Origin: Wurfbainia villosa
Taxonomy: Eukaryota; Streptophyta; Magnoliopsida; Zingiberales; Zingiberaceae
NCBI GenBank assembly: GCA_025175895.1
Contig: CM045988.1
Location: 90,431,137 to 90,495,136 of the forward strand
Length of the DNA: 64,000 nucleotides
Reading direction: 5' to 3'
The notes under the pieces were generated by a model that was not told where the DNA came from, searched no databases, and saw only the letters and a list, made by a program, of their open reading frames with translations. Of this stretch, positions 36,601 to 47,720 are shown one piece after another. Numbering within the stretch: the first letter of the stretch is position 1; the number at the start of each line of letters is the position of its first letter. A program made the position numbers and the translations under genes.

Positions 36601-36882
36601 GAAGAAATGGATAAGAATTTCACAGATCTTCTTGCCGAAGAATTGAAGTTGAAAGAAGAACAGGGAACTGAATCTCAACATCGTGCCGATGTTACATTGC
36701 TCGAGGCAAAAAAGTTGGCTTCACAATATCAAAAAGAAGCCGACAAGTGCAGTTCAGGGATGGATACTTGTGAGGAAGCCCGAGAGAGGGCGGAGGCAGC
36801 ACTACTGCAACAAAAGAAACTAACTGCTATGTGGGAGCAGAGAGCCAGGCAACGAGGATGGAAAAATGCTCACGCTTATTAA
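33640..36882 (+). CDS. DUF1068 family membrane protein
   Basis: Plant-specific DUF1068 protein of unknown function. Three exons: 33640-33862, a 24-nt micro-exon 34068-34091, and 36572-36882. They join in phase to 558 nt (185 aa plus TAA). Introns are 205 bp and 2.48 kb with canonical borders. Residues 20-40 (ALVKIVLVAMALGLAGYIVG) form one transmembrane helix, followed by PPLYWHVAEALG and a CPPCAACDC cysteine cluster (57-64). The micro-exon encodes ELINVSFT. The C-terminal half (about 83-175: DCAKHDPEVSEEM, EAKKLASQYQKEADKC, EARERAEAALLQQKKLT) is charged and predicted coiled coil, ending WEQRARQRGW. The start at 33640 (MAGG) is preferred over an in-frame ATG at 33571 because family members begin there. 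Intact. Confidence 0.9.
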
Positions 36883-37602
36883 TGATATCATGTTCCATTT
36901 CCTGGTGGAAGGTCTAAAATCAGCCTCAGAGCCAAATGTATGTTTCTTGCTGCCTCCTGAAGAATCTTCCAATTTGTCCATACTAGATTTGCTCCTCAAA
37001 GGGAAGTGCACTGGTGAAAAATTTGATTACATATTTATGACAACGATTTTAATCCATATGCAGAATAATATCCTGCTACACATCATCTTCCTTGTCAGAT
37101 GCTTTTTTGTCCTTTTGTTGTATTAAAAAAATGGAACCTCCTAATCGGAGGCATGAAAGTATTTTATGTTTATTTCTATCTTTTTTTAAAGGGTTTTTGC
37201 AATATACGATGCATAATAAATAGAATACCAACACGTTGTGTCCGTTTTATTTTATAGCTGTTGAATGTATAGTAGATCTATGGAAGCCATTGCTTGAGAT
37301 GGTTTGGCACCAGTACAGCAATTTCAGAATGACGCGAGACATATAGCATCCGAACATGACGGTTAACCACGTTGGGCAATGCCATTTGGTTTTCTCCATA
37401 TAATTTAGTGCAAATCAAGTCTACATATGCCACAAGCACAGCACTGCCGCGCGATACTGACGAAGTAAATATGAAGCTTCTAATTCAGATTAAATGGTCC
37501 TCTCACAGCCCTAAACAGATGGGTCAATTCCTCCCGTTGAGTAAGTTCAACTGATAATTTTAGACTGTTTTTAAAGGACGAGTTGAGCTGTTGAGATCGA
37601 GT

Positions 37603-39081
37603 TGTTGGGATCTTTGTAATGGCTAGAGGGGGATGAATAGCACGTGTTTATTCGTTGATGGAATTCGATCGAGATTGTGTCTACAAGTTTCGTTAGCACA
37701 GCGGAATATATATATAATAACAATAACGAAACACAATTACAACACAATAACACGAATATTTAACGTGGTTCGGAACCGAACGGTTCCTACTCCACGGATC
37801 GGATTCGCACGAACCCTAGCGATGCCAATCACACACCACTATAATAACACTCCTTCTCGGAACAATCCGGAGGCGAAGAAACCTCGTACAATAATGATTA
37901 CAACAATAATCAAATAGATACAAGCAAATATAATGAAATACAAATGCAAGTAAAGAAAAAACACTTTACAAGAGCTTTGGATTGATTGATCTTTGATTGC
38001 CTTGAACTAGCTTTGAAGGACTGGAAAGCACTAACTTCCCCCTTCAAATTTGCCCAAGAAAATCGCTATCTTTTTCACCATCACGAGCTCCTTATATTGC
38101 TTCAACCTGTGTTGAAAAAAGTTGATCGATCATTGCTCGGGACCATCGATCGGTGATGTCCGTGAGACAATGGCTAGATCCACTGTTGGATAAGTCCAGC
38201 GGATCTACCATCGGTCGGTGATCAAACCTCACTGATCGGTCAATGATCGAGTGAGACTCACTTGGTCGGTCGAGTGAGCACTACATCGTGGCGAATCACG
38301 ATCGCGATCATTGCTCGAGCCATCGATCCGATCATTGTCATCCTCTGGCAGTCGACTGCTAGGTCACTTCCCGCAGTCAAACCCTAGTTGACTCGGTCCA
38401 GTCGACTAACACATGACACCAGTCGACTGGAACACCTCAAACATAAGGTTTTAGCCCAAGTATGGTGCCCCCATACTTGCTAGACCACCTTTAGCCTAGA
38501 CCTAAGCCTTCTAGTCACCTCCATCAGCTTCACGCCTCTCGGATCCCTCCAAGTCATCCATGACTTGTTCATCCATCGCGCTAGCCTTCAGATACTTCTA
38601 TCGGCTATGTTATGCTAACGGTGTCTACACCGCCAAGGCACATTGGACTTACACCGCCGAGATTCCGCTTGGACTTTACGCCGCCAACCATTGGACTTAT
38701 GCTGCCAAGACTCCCGCTTGGACTTTACGTAGCCAATATCAAACCCCTTGGACTTCTCATGCCAAGACTCAAGCTTGGACCTTCCCTTGCCAACCAATGT
38801 TGGACTTCTCAAATGCCAAGACCATGCTTGGACTTTCCCTTGCCAACCCATGTTGGACTTTTACATTGCCAAGACCCATGCTTGGACTTTTCATGTGCCA
38901 AGTGTCCCACTTGGACTTTACCAAATGCCAAGTGTTCCACTTGGACTTTCTATGTCAAGTATCCATGACTTGGACTTTACCTTGACAATTACATTGTCAT
39001 ATATTTTTGTCGAACATCAAAACATCACTCGAGTCAAACTCGAGTCCTGGTCAATCGTGACCTGGGCCGATTGCACCAACA
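37603..39081 (-). mobile_element. Solo LTR, TGTTGG...CAACA family
   Basis: 1,479 bp running TGTTGGGATC... to ...CACCAACA on the plus strand. A perfect 5-bp target duplication CGAGT lies at 37598-37602 and 39082-39086. Orientation is minus: read that way it starts TGTTGGTGCAATCGGCCCAG and ends with the CCCCCTCTAGC...CCAACA terminus shared with elements A and B. The GTCCAAG...CTTGGCA repeat array (38735-38960) is present. No internal region remains, so it arose by LTR-LTR recombination. Long plus-strand ORFs over the array are repeat artefacts. Confidence 0.93.
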
Positions 39082-39220
39082 CGAGTGATGAGCGATTGAG
39101 TGCGGAGTGGTCCAATCGTCGAGTTGAGCATCAAGTGGCTGAGTAGTCGAGTCATCGAGCGCCAAGTGATTGAGTCACCGAATCGTCGAGTGACCGAGTC
39201 ACTGAATTATCGAGTCGGAA
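39082..39220. repeat. GAGTCNNCGAGT-rich minisatellite
   Basis: Irregular short repeats built from CGAGT/TGAGT words (TCGAGTCATCGAG, ATTGAGTCACCGAATCG, TCGAGTGACCGAGTCAC). The same words precede the solo LTR (GACGAGTTGAGCTG, 37578-37602), so the LTR landed inside this array. Confidence 0.65.
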
Positions 39221-39299
39221 AGAAGTGTGTCCAAGCAAATTTCTCGAAAAATGAAGAGTCGAGATTTGCATTCAATAGAGATTCAATAAAATAGATTCA

Positions 39300-40255
39300 T
39301 CCCATCTCCTCGGTTATGTAAGGTCTTCACGGGATATTTGTTTCCTATGATACAACAACGAACTATAATTCCCATCGAGTATTAATAATCGCGATGAACT
39401 AAGAAGTTTCTAAATATATTCATAGGATTCTGTCAAATGGAGAGAGGTATTCGATAAACAAAGAGACAGAGAGAGAAGAAATGCAAGTGAACTCTCAACA
39501 CCTAATTAAGCTCTTTACATGTTGATCGAATAAAAATCATTAATTATTTTTGTATTCATTGACAATGACCATTTTAGATGGTAATAAATGTCAAATGTTT
39601 TCATCTATTATTGGATTGAGCAAAAATATTTTCAATGACAAAATATTAATTCATTAGTTTAAATAAATTTTATCTTGATGGGTTCAACGCACGCAAATTG
39701 TATTTTTACACGAGTCATCATTTAAATTTAGCATGTGCAATTCAAACCTTTTAATTTGCATCCCTGCTACATACGAGAGAATCTCTTCTCATATATTTAT
39801 TTATAATATATATATATTGATGAAGCAATATAAATCAAACGATGATATCTTAAAAATTTACTCATCCATCATAAAGACTCTTTCATCCCTTCCTCATATT
39901 TTCTATCCAAATTTCAATTCGTCTGCTATTATTCTCTCTGTTTTCTCACATGGGAGATGGGTCTCTTGCTATTGGAAAATGAAAGGCAACCACTGCCTTC
40001 TGCCAATCCCAGACAATGTTGATAAGGGAGCCCTCTTGTCATCCTGATAGCTTCCCATCCTCTTCAATATCAAAAGCAACATTTCAGCTGGAGATCGGGC
40101 CGAGCCAAAAGCAAATACGTATTGCAAGCAACCTTAGCTACCTCTGCGCGCGACTTGGAAGCTCCCATACCTCCAATTATGGGTGGTCAGTATCCAAACC
40201 AACAATGAAACATATCCAAGGCCTGTAAACAAGTTTTTTGATTTGCACTTCCCCT
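39300..40255. other. Intergenic DNA upstream of methyltransferase gene
   Basis: No gene seen. AT-rich to 39900, then mixed sequence that probably includes the promoter of the gene starting at 40368. Confidence 0.5.
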
Positions 40256-40256
40256 T

Positions 40257-40264
40257 CTATAAAT
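40257..40264 (+). promoter_or_regulatory. TATA box of methyltransferase gene
   Basis: CTATAAAT, about 105 bases before the chosen start. The in-frame ATG at 40263 overlaps the TATA box and so cannot be in the mRNA, which supports the start at 40368. Confidence 0.65.
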
Positions 40265-40367
40265 GCGTGTGGCTCTCTTTCCTTATCTTCTCCACTCCAC
40301 TCGACTTCATACCTCTACTACCTCCTATGTATCAGTCCCATCTTTTGGCGCTTCTCGCTCGCGCACC

Positions 40368-41457
40368 ATGTCGCAAGAAGAGAGCAGCTGCTCCCCTGCA
40401 TGGCTGGAGGAGCTGCAGCTGTCCGACGTGCTAACGTCCGACGCAGTCCGCTCGCTGCACGCGACGATCGAGCAGGAGTGGGACTTCCTCCGGCGCAGCG
40501 CCTGCCAGACCGCGGCCGGCCGGGCCTTGTGGAGCCACGTCGTCCATGACCCCATTGCCGCTGTGTTAGCTGGGGAGAGCTATCTCAGGAGCCTCTACGA
40601 GAAGATGAGGCAGGACAAGCTCAACAATGCCCGGGAAATTTCCGGCGTGATTCTTGCGGTCCGAACTTTGTGGTTCGATTCCCGGCTCGAAGCCGCCATC
40701 GACTCCTTCGCCACCAGTCCTGCTCAAGTCGTTCTGCTTGGTGCAGGTCAGTGTGAAATGGATTCTTCGACGCGATCTAAAGACCTTACGCTAAATTAAA
40801 CCGAAGGGCTTCGATCGACTGACAGGGATGGATGCGAGAGCTTACAGGTTGAACTGCCTCAAGGAAAGCATCGTGTTCGAGGTCGACTTCCCGGAGCTGT
40901 TGCAGGTCAAGACATCTCTGCTCGAGGAAGTGATGGCGTCGTCGGCCAAAGAGCGCCAGTTTCCGATGCGAGCCAAGTCGTTGATCAGAGTGGCAGCAGA
41001 CCTCAGAGAAGGAGACTGGATCGAGAAGCTACACAGGAGTGGGTACGTGCCTGAGAGGCAAACAGTGTGGGTGCTGGAAGGCATTCTCTACTACCTCCCT
41101 CACCTCCTGGCCATGCAACTCCTGGAGGCCATCGCTGCCGGCTGCGCCGCCACACACAGCGTCCTGCTCGCGGACTTCATGAACAAGTCCTCCGTCTCGC
41201 TCGCCGACTCCACCTTCCAATTCTACAGTGATTGGCCAGATCATTTGTTGTCCGGCATGGGATATGGGCAGGTCAAGCTATCGCAAATAGGCGACCCTGA
41301 CGCCCACTTCGGGTTGCTGAGTGACTCCCAGAACCTGTTCAATAAGCTAAGGAGCTTGCCAAGGTCCATGGAGATCGACCCTGAAGACGGAACACCTTGC
41401 AGGAGGCTGTACCTGGTGGAGGCCTCAGGGTGTTCGAAACGCGATGCCTCTGATTGA
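40368..41457 (+). CDS. Leucine carboxyl methyltransferase-like SAM enzyme
   Basis: SAM-dependent O-methyltransferase of the LCMT/PPM family (PF04072-like). Two exons, 40368-40746 and 40826-41457, join in phase to 1,011 nt (336 aa plus TGA), with a 79-bp GT-AG intron. The SAM-binding motif VVLLGAGMDARAYRL spans the splice site at residues 121-135. Asp/Glu of strand 2 (VFEVDFPELL, about 148) and the VLEGILYYL motif (about 228-236) typical of the family follow. The N-terminus AACQTAAGRALWSHVVHDPIA-like segment (residues about 44-66) also fits. The plant homologues are mostly uncharacterised. True LCMT1 methylates the PP2A catalytic subunit, but this protein is closer to the bacterial-type family 3 branch, so its substrate is unknown. 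Confidence 0.85.
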
Positions 41458-41803
41458 TCGTCTCTCTATACGAGAAAAGAAAAATTTGTGGTTTTGTAAT
41501 ACTCTCCTGATCATTTTGCTTGGAAAGTAGAAGATTTGCCATAAACAAAGACTGTAATTAAGTCTGCAACATAAATTGTATACGTGCATAGCATAACTAT
41601 TTAATTTTGAATTCAAATTAGATGAGAAATTCCACCTGGACTTTCATTCGGCCAGATGGCCACTGCGCGAACCGCGGTGAGCGTAGCTCGCTTTCCGGTC
41701 GACGGAAACCCTAACATCGCTTCCTACCGCCCGCCTCTATTTAAAGTCCCTGGGCGAGCATTTCCATAATTCGGCTCCTCTGTTCCGTTACTGACCTGCG
41801 ACG

Positions 41804-43066
41804 ATGAGAAAGTGCGTCTCGATCCAGGTCGGCCATGTCTGTTGCCTGTTGGGAACGTTACTACTGCCTCAAGCATGGGATCCAGGTTTGCTTTCCTTTC
41901 TCGATCTCCCTTTGCCCTACTGCTTTCTCCCCATTTGGTCATGATCTCGTATCTTGCGTCCCAGAAACTTTAGATCTATGAATGTTGGTTGCGGTTGGTT
42001 GTGGGATCTAGAATTTCCTTGTTATTTCGCTGGCACCGTACTGCTGCTCTCATTGCTGGTAGAAATGCTGTGTTTTACTTGCAATTTTGTTTGGATCTAT
42101 ATTTGTTTCTCGTTATGCTTCGAATCCTTGTGCACGTCCAATGTTTTGCATTCTAATAATGAATGATTGTAGAAATCTGTTTGGATCTGCGCTTATCCGT
42201 CGGTTCCACAGCTAGATGAAGGGCGAGAAATTTCTACAGCTTGAATCTTACGATCTTGAATGATTTTCCTCCCCCTTCTATTCCGAGGGCACTGGCTCTG
42301 GCCTTGGTTCTCTTCTCCTTCGGCGTCCGTCCATGGACTAATCAAATGGCAAGAGAATCGAAGTAGAACTGCACTCTCTGCCCATCTCCTCAGGTCTCCA
42401 CCTCTACTGTCGAGCCGTGCGACAGTTTTCTGTCGACCCACTCCCTTCTGGAGCACACTGATGTGGCTGTTCTCCTTGACAACGAGACAACCTGTGACAT
42501 CCGCAGTCGTTCTCTCTACATAGAACGCCCTACCTACGCCAATCCGAACTGCCTCGATTCTCAGGTCTGTAACTGCAGCTGCAGGTGCAGATGCCTATGA
42601 AAGAGTGTTTATTGGTAAATTTATGAATAACCTGTTCATGAGCAGGTCATTTCTTCTTTGACTGCATCACTGCGGTTCGATGGTGCGCTGAAAGTTGATG
42701 TCACCGAGTTCCAGACCGATCTGGTACCATATCCAAGGATCCACTTCGTGCTCTCTTCCTATGCCCTGGTCATCTCCGCAGAGAAGGCTTACCGCGAACA
42801 CCTTCCATGCATGATGGCAAATGGCTTGTTGCCTAATATACCGTGGAGACGTCGTGCCTAAGGATGTTAATGCTGCAGTCGCCACCATCAAGACCAAGCG
42901 GACCATTCTGTTCGTCGACTGGTGCCCAACCGGGTTCGAGTGCTGCATCAACTGTCAAGCGCCTACTGCTGTGCCAGGCGGCGATCTGGCCAAAGTGCAG
43001 TGAGCTGTGTGCATGATATCCAACACCACCCCCCGCGTCGTTGAAGTCTTCTCACGCATTGACTGA
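41804..43066 (+). pseudogene. TUBA: Alpha-tubulin pseudogene
   Basis: Alpha-tubulin remnant with three separated exon pieces. 41804-41888 begins MRKCVSIQVG (alpha-tubulin starts MRECISIHIG), then is shifted to YYCLKHGIQ before a donor-like GT. 42285-42565 has TGSGLGSLLL, then VSTSTVEPCDSFLSTHSLLE and LLDNETTCDIRSRSLYIERP. 42645-43066 has RFDGALKVDVTEFQTDLVPY, PRIHFVLSSYA, DVNAAVATIKTKRT and VPGGDLAKVQ before a stop. The exon coding about residues 20-140, including nucleotide-contact loops, is missing, as is a segment after EKAYREHLP and the whole C-terminal 50 residues. Frameshifts and stops occur in all pieces. Introns are retained, so it decayed from a genomic copy. Confidence 0.9.
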
Positions 43067-43069
43067 TGT

Positions 43070-43640
43070 AAATCCAAAGCCAGATCCATAATTGTAGCAG
43101 CGTTACGAATTAGAAATTATCAAGTAAGTATAAATGTAGAAATATGTAGTAATTAATTCTTTCCTTACCATTTGGAAACCCATATTTGGATGCTTCCTAT
43201 AATTCTCCTTCCTAGTCGAATTGCCTTGTGCGTTGATCTCTTGCCAAATTGCTATGCTCCTTGAATGGAAGAACTCATAAATAAACAGATGTCTAGCTGA
43301 AAGAAATCCCCTCTAGTCTTTCACAGATTGACAGACTCGATGCTTAATATAGGTCTAAGCGGCCTTTTTCTTCTTCTTGCTTCTTATTAATAATTAAGGT
43401 CTATCTTCATTGATCTCTGACTCCACATTCTCTTCTTTGGTTTGATAGTCACTGATCGATCTAACTTGCCCTTTTGTTTTTTCTGCTTGCGAGTTGATGA
43501 GTAGAATTATAAATGAGTAGATTTTTAACAAGTTATATATATAAGAGCTCATTTTTTTCATTCAATTATATAAAATAATCAAATTCGAACCTTTATCACT
43601 AAAGTTCATGAATAATTTATAAATAAAATTATAGCTGAAA
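43070..43640. other. Intergenic DNA
   Basis: No gene or clear repeat seen between the alpha-tubulin relic and the TA microsatellite. Confidence 0.5.
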
Positions 43641-43668
43641 TTTAAATAAAATAATTAATAATTTTATT

Positions 43669-43670
<2 letters not shown>

Positions 43671-43745
<75 letters not shown>
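43671..43745. repeat. (AT)n microsatellite
   Basis: Uninterrupted AT dinucleotide run of about 37 units directly beside palindromic MITE copy 2. Confidence 0.97.
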
Positions 43746-43751
<6 letters not shown>

Positions 43752-43764
43752 CTGATTTATCGTG

Positions 43765-44020
43765 GCGTTCATGAACAACACATTATTATCATCCGATCCT
43801 CTAAGATTTAAAGATTAAATTATAATACTTATTCGATCAGATATGGATAATGGAGATATTCACGAGTATTTACGGATGAGTTGTATAGGAAATCATTCCT
43901 ATATATAGGAATGATTTCCTATACAATTCATCCGTGAATATTTTTATTATCCATCGTCTGATCGGGTGAACATTTTAATTCAATTCTTGAATTATAGAGA
44001 ATTAAACGATAGATAATAGA
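43765..44020. mobile_element. Palindromic MITE, copy 2
   Basis: A strong inverted repeat is centred near 43902: GTATAGGAAATCATTCCTA and its exact complement flank TATA. The outer arms match with a small interruption (TTACGGATGAGTTG vs CAATTCATCCGTGAA; CGATCAGATATGGATAAT vs ATTATCCATCGTCTGATCG). Same family as the element near 7.5 kb. A transcript would fold into a hairpin. Confidence 0.78.
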
Positions 44021-44327
44021 GCTACTATAAGTTGTGTAGCATATGTATCAACTTCAATTTAAACTTCATAATATATATATATATAAAATAGGCAACCTAG
44101 TAATTAACATTCGGTGATTAAAAATTGCTTAATTGGCAATTAGGTACTTAAGAAGGCATACACAGTGAAGCTCGACATTGGACTATCATCGTGATTAATC
44201 TGCTTCTCTAATTTGATGATTAAAGTGTCAAAAATTTTCTTTTGGAATTTTATAAAATTTCCTTCTGAAATGCATGTTACCACCACAACAATCAAGAAAC
44301 ATCGATCTGTCATCGCTTCTATTCCGC

Positions 44328-45933
44328 TCATATTAACACAAGTGCGCAGGCGACGATCGCCACCAGGACGACCCTGCCGATAGCGAGACGGGCCGCCGGC
44401 GGTATCGGCGCCGTGCTAACTATCTGGATAGGGAACAGGCAGGTGCCTTGCGAGGCGTTGACGGCGGTGATAACGGCAAGGCCATCGAAGTTGCACGCCC
44501 TCACGTCTTGGTCCTGCATCTGGAAGTACATGTTGAAGGCGTAGGAGGTGTTTCCCCTGTTATCCAGTTGGTTGCAGGAGGAGCCGTAGCCGAGAGAGGT
44601 GCAGTCGGAATTGTAGCAGGCGTAGTCCATGTTGGGCCCCACAAGCGACTCGTCCTTCACCGCCGGGTTCAGCACGCACCACTGCGCCGGCAGGTACTGC
44701 ACCCCCTTCGCTCCCACCAGGTACTTGTCTTTGCCGTTTCCAGAGAGGTCCATCGGGAACTTGGGCCGGCCGTCGTAGGTGAAGATCCCCCAGTGGCGCT
44801 CGAAGTTGCCCGGCAAAATGCTCTTCGTGTCCTCGTCGACGAGGCTGAAGAGGTACACGTCCATGGGCCCCGGACGCAGCGGCGTCCCCACCTTCTTGGC
44901 CATCCGCTTCAGGAACCCGTCGTAGAAACGCTTCGCGTTGGAGGGCGTCGCGTGCTCGCTGCCGTCGGTGGGCCACCCGACCTCCCCGACGACGATCTTC
45001 ATGTCTCCCACGCCGGCCTTCTTGAGCGCCCACACCAGCGTGTCGTAGTTGGCGTCGAACACGTTGGTGTACTGGTGGTTGTTGTCGCTGATCGAGAGTC
45101 CGCCGCCGTCGAAGAAGGCGTAGTCGACGGGGAAGTTGGGGTTCAGGTCGAGGCTGAGGTAGGGGTAGATATTCACCACGAACGGGGAGCCGTTAGAGTG
45201 CATGAAGCTCACCATGTCCAACATGAGGCCGTGGATGTCGGACCGGAAGTCGCCGCCCGACGGCATGGGGTTGTTGGACGGGGAGTTGTAGACGTCGGCG
45301 TTGAGGGGGACAGTGGCCTTGATTCGGTCTCCGACGCCGGCCGCATTGAGGGCCGTTTGGATGTTCTTCAGCGCCGGGAACGTCGTCTTCATGAAGGATC
45401 CGTTGTAGCTCTTCAGGAATGGCTCGTTTCCAACAGCAACATACCTGCAACTCATAAAGAATTACAGAGTGATCCGTGATTTTAAGATACGCAAATCGAA
45501 GAACGATTCAAGATAACATTAAAAAACAAAAACAAAAGCAGCAGATCTTGCTGAAAAAAATGGGCAGAGAAACATACTTGATTTTGATTCCTCCATCATG
45601 ATCATACTTGGTGACGTTCTCCTTGACCCACTTCTTGGCGTTCTCATAGTCGTCGCTCATGCGGGCGAGCTGGTTGTTGGGGATGGCGACCGTGACCTCG
45701 ATATCGGTGCCGATGAAGGAGCTGAGCGTCCAGTCGTCGGCGTCGAACAGCTTCACACTCTTGATCCCGTTGGCCTGGATCGTTTGCACGATGATGGAGG
45801 GGGGCATGGGGTGGGACGCCATGGTGCCCCAATTGACGCCAAGGCCAGGCACGGACGTGGAGGCTGAGGCCAATGCCGCCGTTGCCACGGCCACCGCGAG
45901 GTAAGTCCACATCCCGGTCGCAGGGATGTCCAT
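44328..45933 (-). CDS. GH17 endo-1,3-beta-glucanase with X8 domain
   Basis: Cell-wall enzyme hydrolysing 1,3-beta-glucans such as callose. Two exons, 45933-45578 and 45444-44328, join in phase to 1,473 nt (490 aa plus TAA). The signal peptide is residues 1 to about 25 (AVAVATAALASAS). The GH17 barrel (about 30-345) has the acid/base Glu126 in VAVGNEPFL and the nucleophile Glu273 in VVGEVGWPTDG. An X8/CBM43 module (about 373-458, starting WCVLNPAVKD, with six cysteines) binds 1,3-glucan. The hydrophobic C-terminus (LVAIVACALVLI) after a small-residue stretch predicts GPI anchoring. The architecture resembles Arabidopsis E13-5/6-type proteins. The start at 45933 begins the signal peptide; the frame is open further upstream but passes the TATA box. 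Very GC-rich, with a long antisense ORF that is a shadow. Intact. Confidence 0.95.
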
Positions 45934-46090
45934 GGCGTGGAAGGAAATGCGAAGCGGGCAGAATGAAAATGGCGAATGGGAGGGTTGTAGAGAAGGCGGT
46001 GGCGCAGAACAGGGAGGTCCCCAGGTTCTTGGAACCACCCAGCGAGAGAGAGAGATGGGAAAATAGAAGAGGGATAGAGAATTGGGAGAT

Positions 46091-46104
46091 CTATATTTAT
46101 AAAT
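46091..46104 (-). promoter_or_regulatory. TATA box of GH17 gene
   Basis: ATTTATAAATATAG on the minus strand, about 165 bases upstream of the start codon at 45933. Confidence 0.6.
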
Positions 46105-46353
46105 TTTGTTTGTCAAGATCCATGAAAAGATTTCGACAAAATAACTTCTCTTTATTTTCCAGGAAAAAAATAAATAAATAAATTTTACTTTAAACGGGGC
46201 TACCAACAGTAACCCCTTGCCTCTTTTGTGTAAAGAAATTGCTTAGATTTCTTTAAAGGTTAGAAAGGTTGATTTGGGAAATGTCATTGGATAGAGTAAT
46301 GATTCGGTTCGGATGAGGATTATTGATTTATTTCGGATGGAGATTACTAACTC

Positions 46354-47656
46354 ATATGATTATGGGAAAGTCCAAGCATGGGTCTTGGCAAGGTAAAGTC
46401 CAAGTCATAGGTACTTGACATGGAAAGTCCAAGTGGGACACTTGACATTTGGGAAAGTCCAAGTCTTGAGTACTTGACACAAGGGAAGTCCAAGCATGGG
46501 TCTTGGCATGGAAAGTCCAACATGTGTTAGCAAGGGAAAGTCCAAGCTTGAGTCTTGGCATTTGAGAAGTCCAAGGAGTTTGATATTGGCAGCGTAAAGT
46601 CCAAGGGTGGAGTCTTGGCAGCATCAGTCCAATGGTTGGCGGCGTAAAGTCTAAGCGGAGTCTTGACGGCATAAGTCCAATGTGTCTTGGCAGTGTAGAC
46701 ATCGTTAGCATGACATAGCTGATGGAAGCACTTGGAGGCTAGCGCAATGGATGAATAAGTCATGGATGACTTGGAGGGATCCGAGAGGCGTGAGGCTGAT
46801 GGAGGTGGCTAGAAGGCTTAGGTCTAGGGTAAGGGTGGTCTAGCAAGTATGGGGGCACCATACTTGGGTTAAAACCTCATATTTGAGGTTGGCAGTCGAC
46901 TGACATTATGGGATTCATTAGTGAGTTGACTAAACTCATTGCCATTTAAAGGTGAAATTGCCTTAGCGATCGACCGCTAATGGCGATGAGGGCTCGTGCG
47001 ATCATTGCCAGTTGAGTCGCGAGCACAGAATGCTCCGTAGCCGACTGGGTAGTCGACTACGAACCAATGTTAGCGATCGGAACTTTTCCAACGTGGATTG
47101 AGTCGTTGTCTCACAGCTACAATGTTGGCAGTCGACTGTCAGGCAGAAATCCAGTCCGATGGAGGATAAAAGCAACTATTCATGGAAGGCTCAAAACAAG
47201 GTTTTTCTTGGACAATTTGAAAGGGAATAGTTGGTGTTTTTCCAGTCCTTCAAGGCTAGTTCAAGGCAACCAAAAGCAAGCAAATCAAAAGCTCTTGTAA
47301 AGTAGTTTTCTTTACTTACATTGTATTTCTCTTTTGTATTTTGCTTGTATTCATTTCTTATTGTTGTAAGAACGTTTGTACGAGGTTTCTCCGCCTCCGA
47401 CTTGTGTCGAGAAGGAGTATTTGTGATTAGTGATTGCGTGTGCACCACTAGAGCTCGATCCGTGGAGTAGGAACCGTTTGGTTTCGAACCAATTTATATC
47501 CTTGCGTTTGTAGTGCTTGTGTTCTTGTTGTATTTTCATTATTGTTTATTCCGCTGCGTACTAACAAGAATTGTAGCAAGCAAACACGAACGAATTCCAT
47601 CGACGCATAACACGACGCTATTCATCCCCCCTCTAGCGTCCAATCGATCCCCTACA
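46354..47656 (+). mobile_element. Element A, 5' LTR (truncated)
   Basis: Begins abruptly at TGATTATGGGAAAGTCC, a point about 190 bp inside the complete 3' LTR of the same element, and ends ...GATCCCCTACA. Carries the GTCCAAG...CTTGGCA array (46370-46690), a TATA-like GATAAAAG at 47164-47171 and the U5 end CCCCCCTCTAGCG. The central block 46895-47110 differs markedly from the 3' LTR. Confidence 0.85.
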
Positions 47657-47658
47657 AG

Positions 47659-47670
47659 TGGTATCAGAGC
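47659..47670 (+). other. Element A primer-binding site
   Basis: TGGTATCAGAGC, exact plant copia-type match to initiator tRNA-Met, two bases after the LTR end. Confidence 0.9.
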
Positions 47671-47720
47671 GAGGCCGCTCTTGAAGTTTAACAACTAAGG
47701 GAGCACGCTAGAGGGTAAAG

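Noticed and set aside
40263..40367. Upstream in-frame ATG of the methyltransferase
   Set aside because: It overlaps the TATA box, so it precedes any plausible transcription start.
44448..45479. 343-codon plus-strand ORF
   Set aside because: Antisense shadow of the GC-rich GH17 exon, which has catalytic motifs and a coherent spliced frame.
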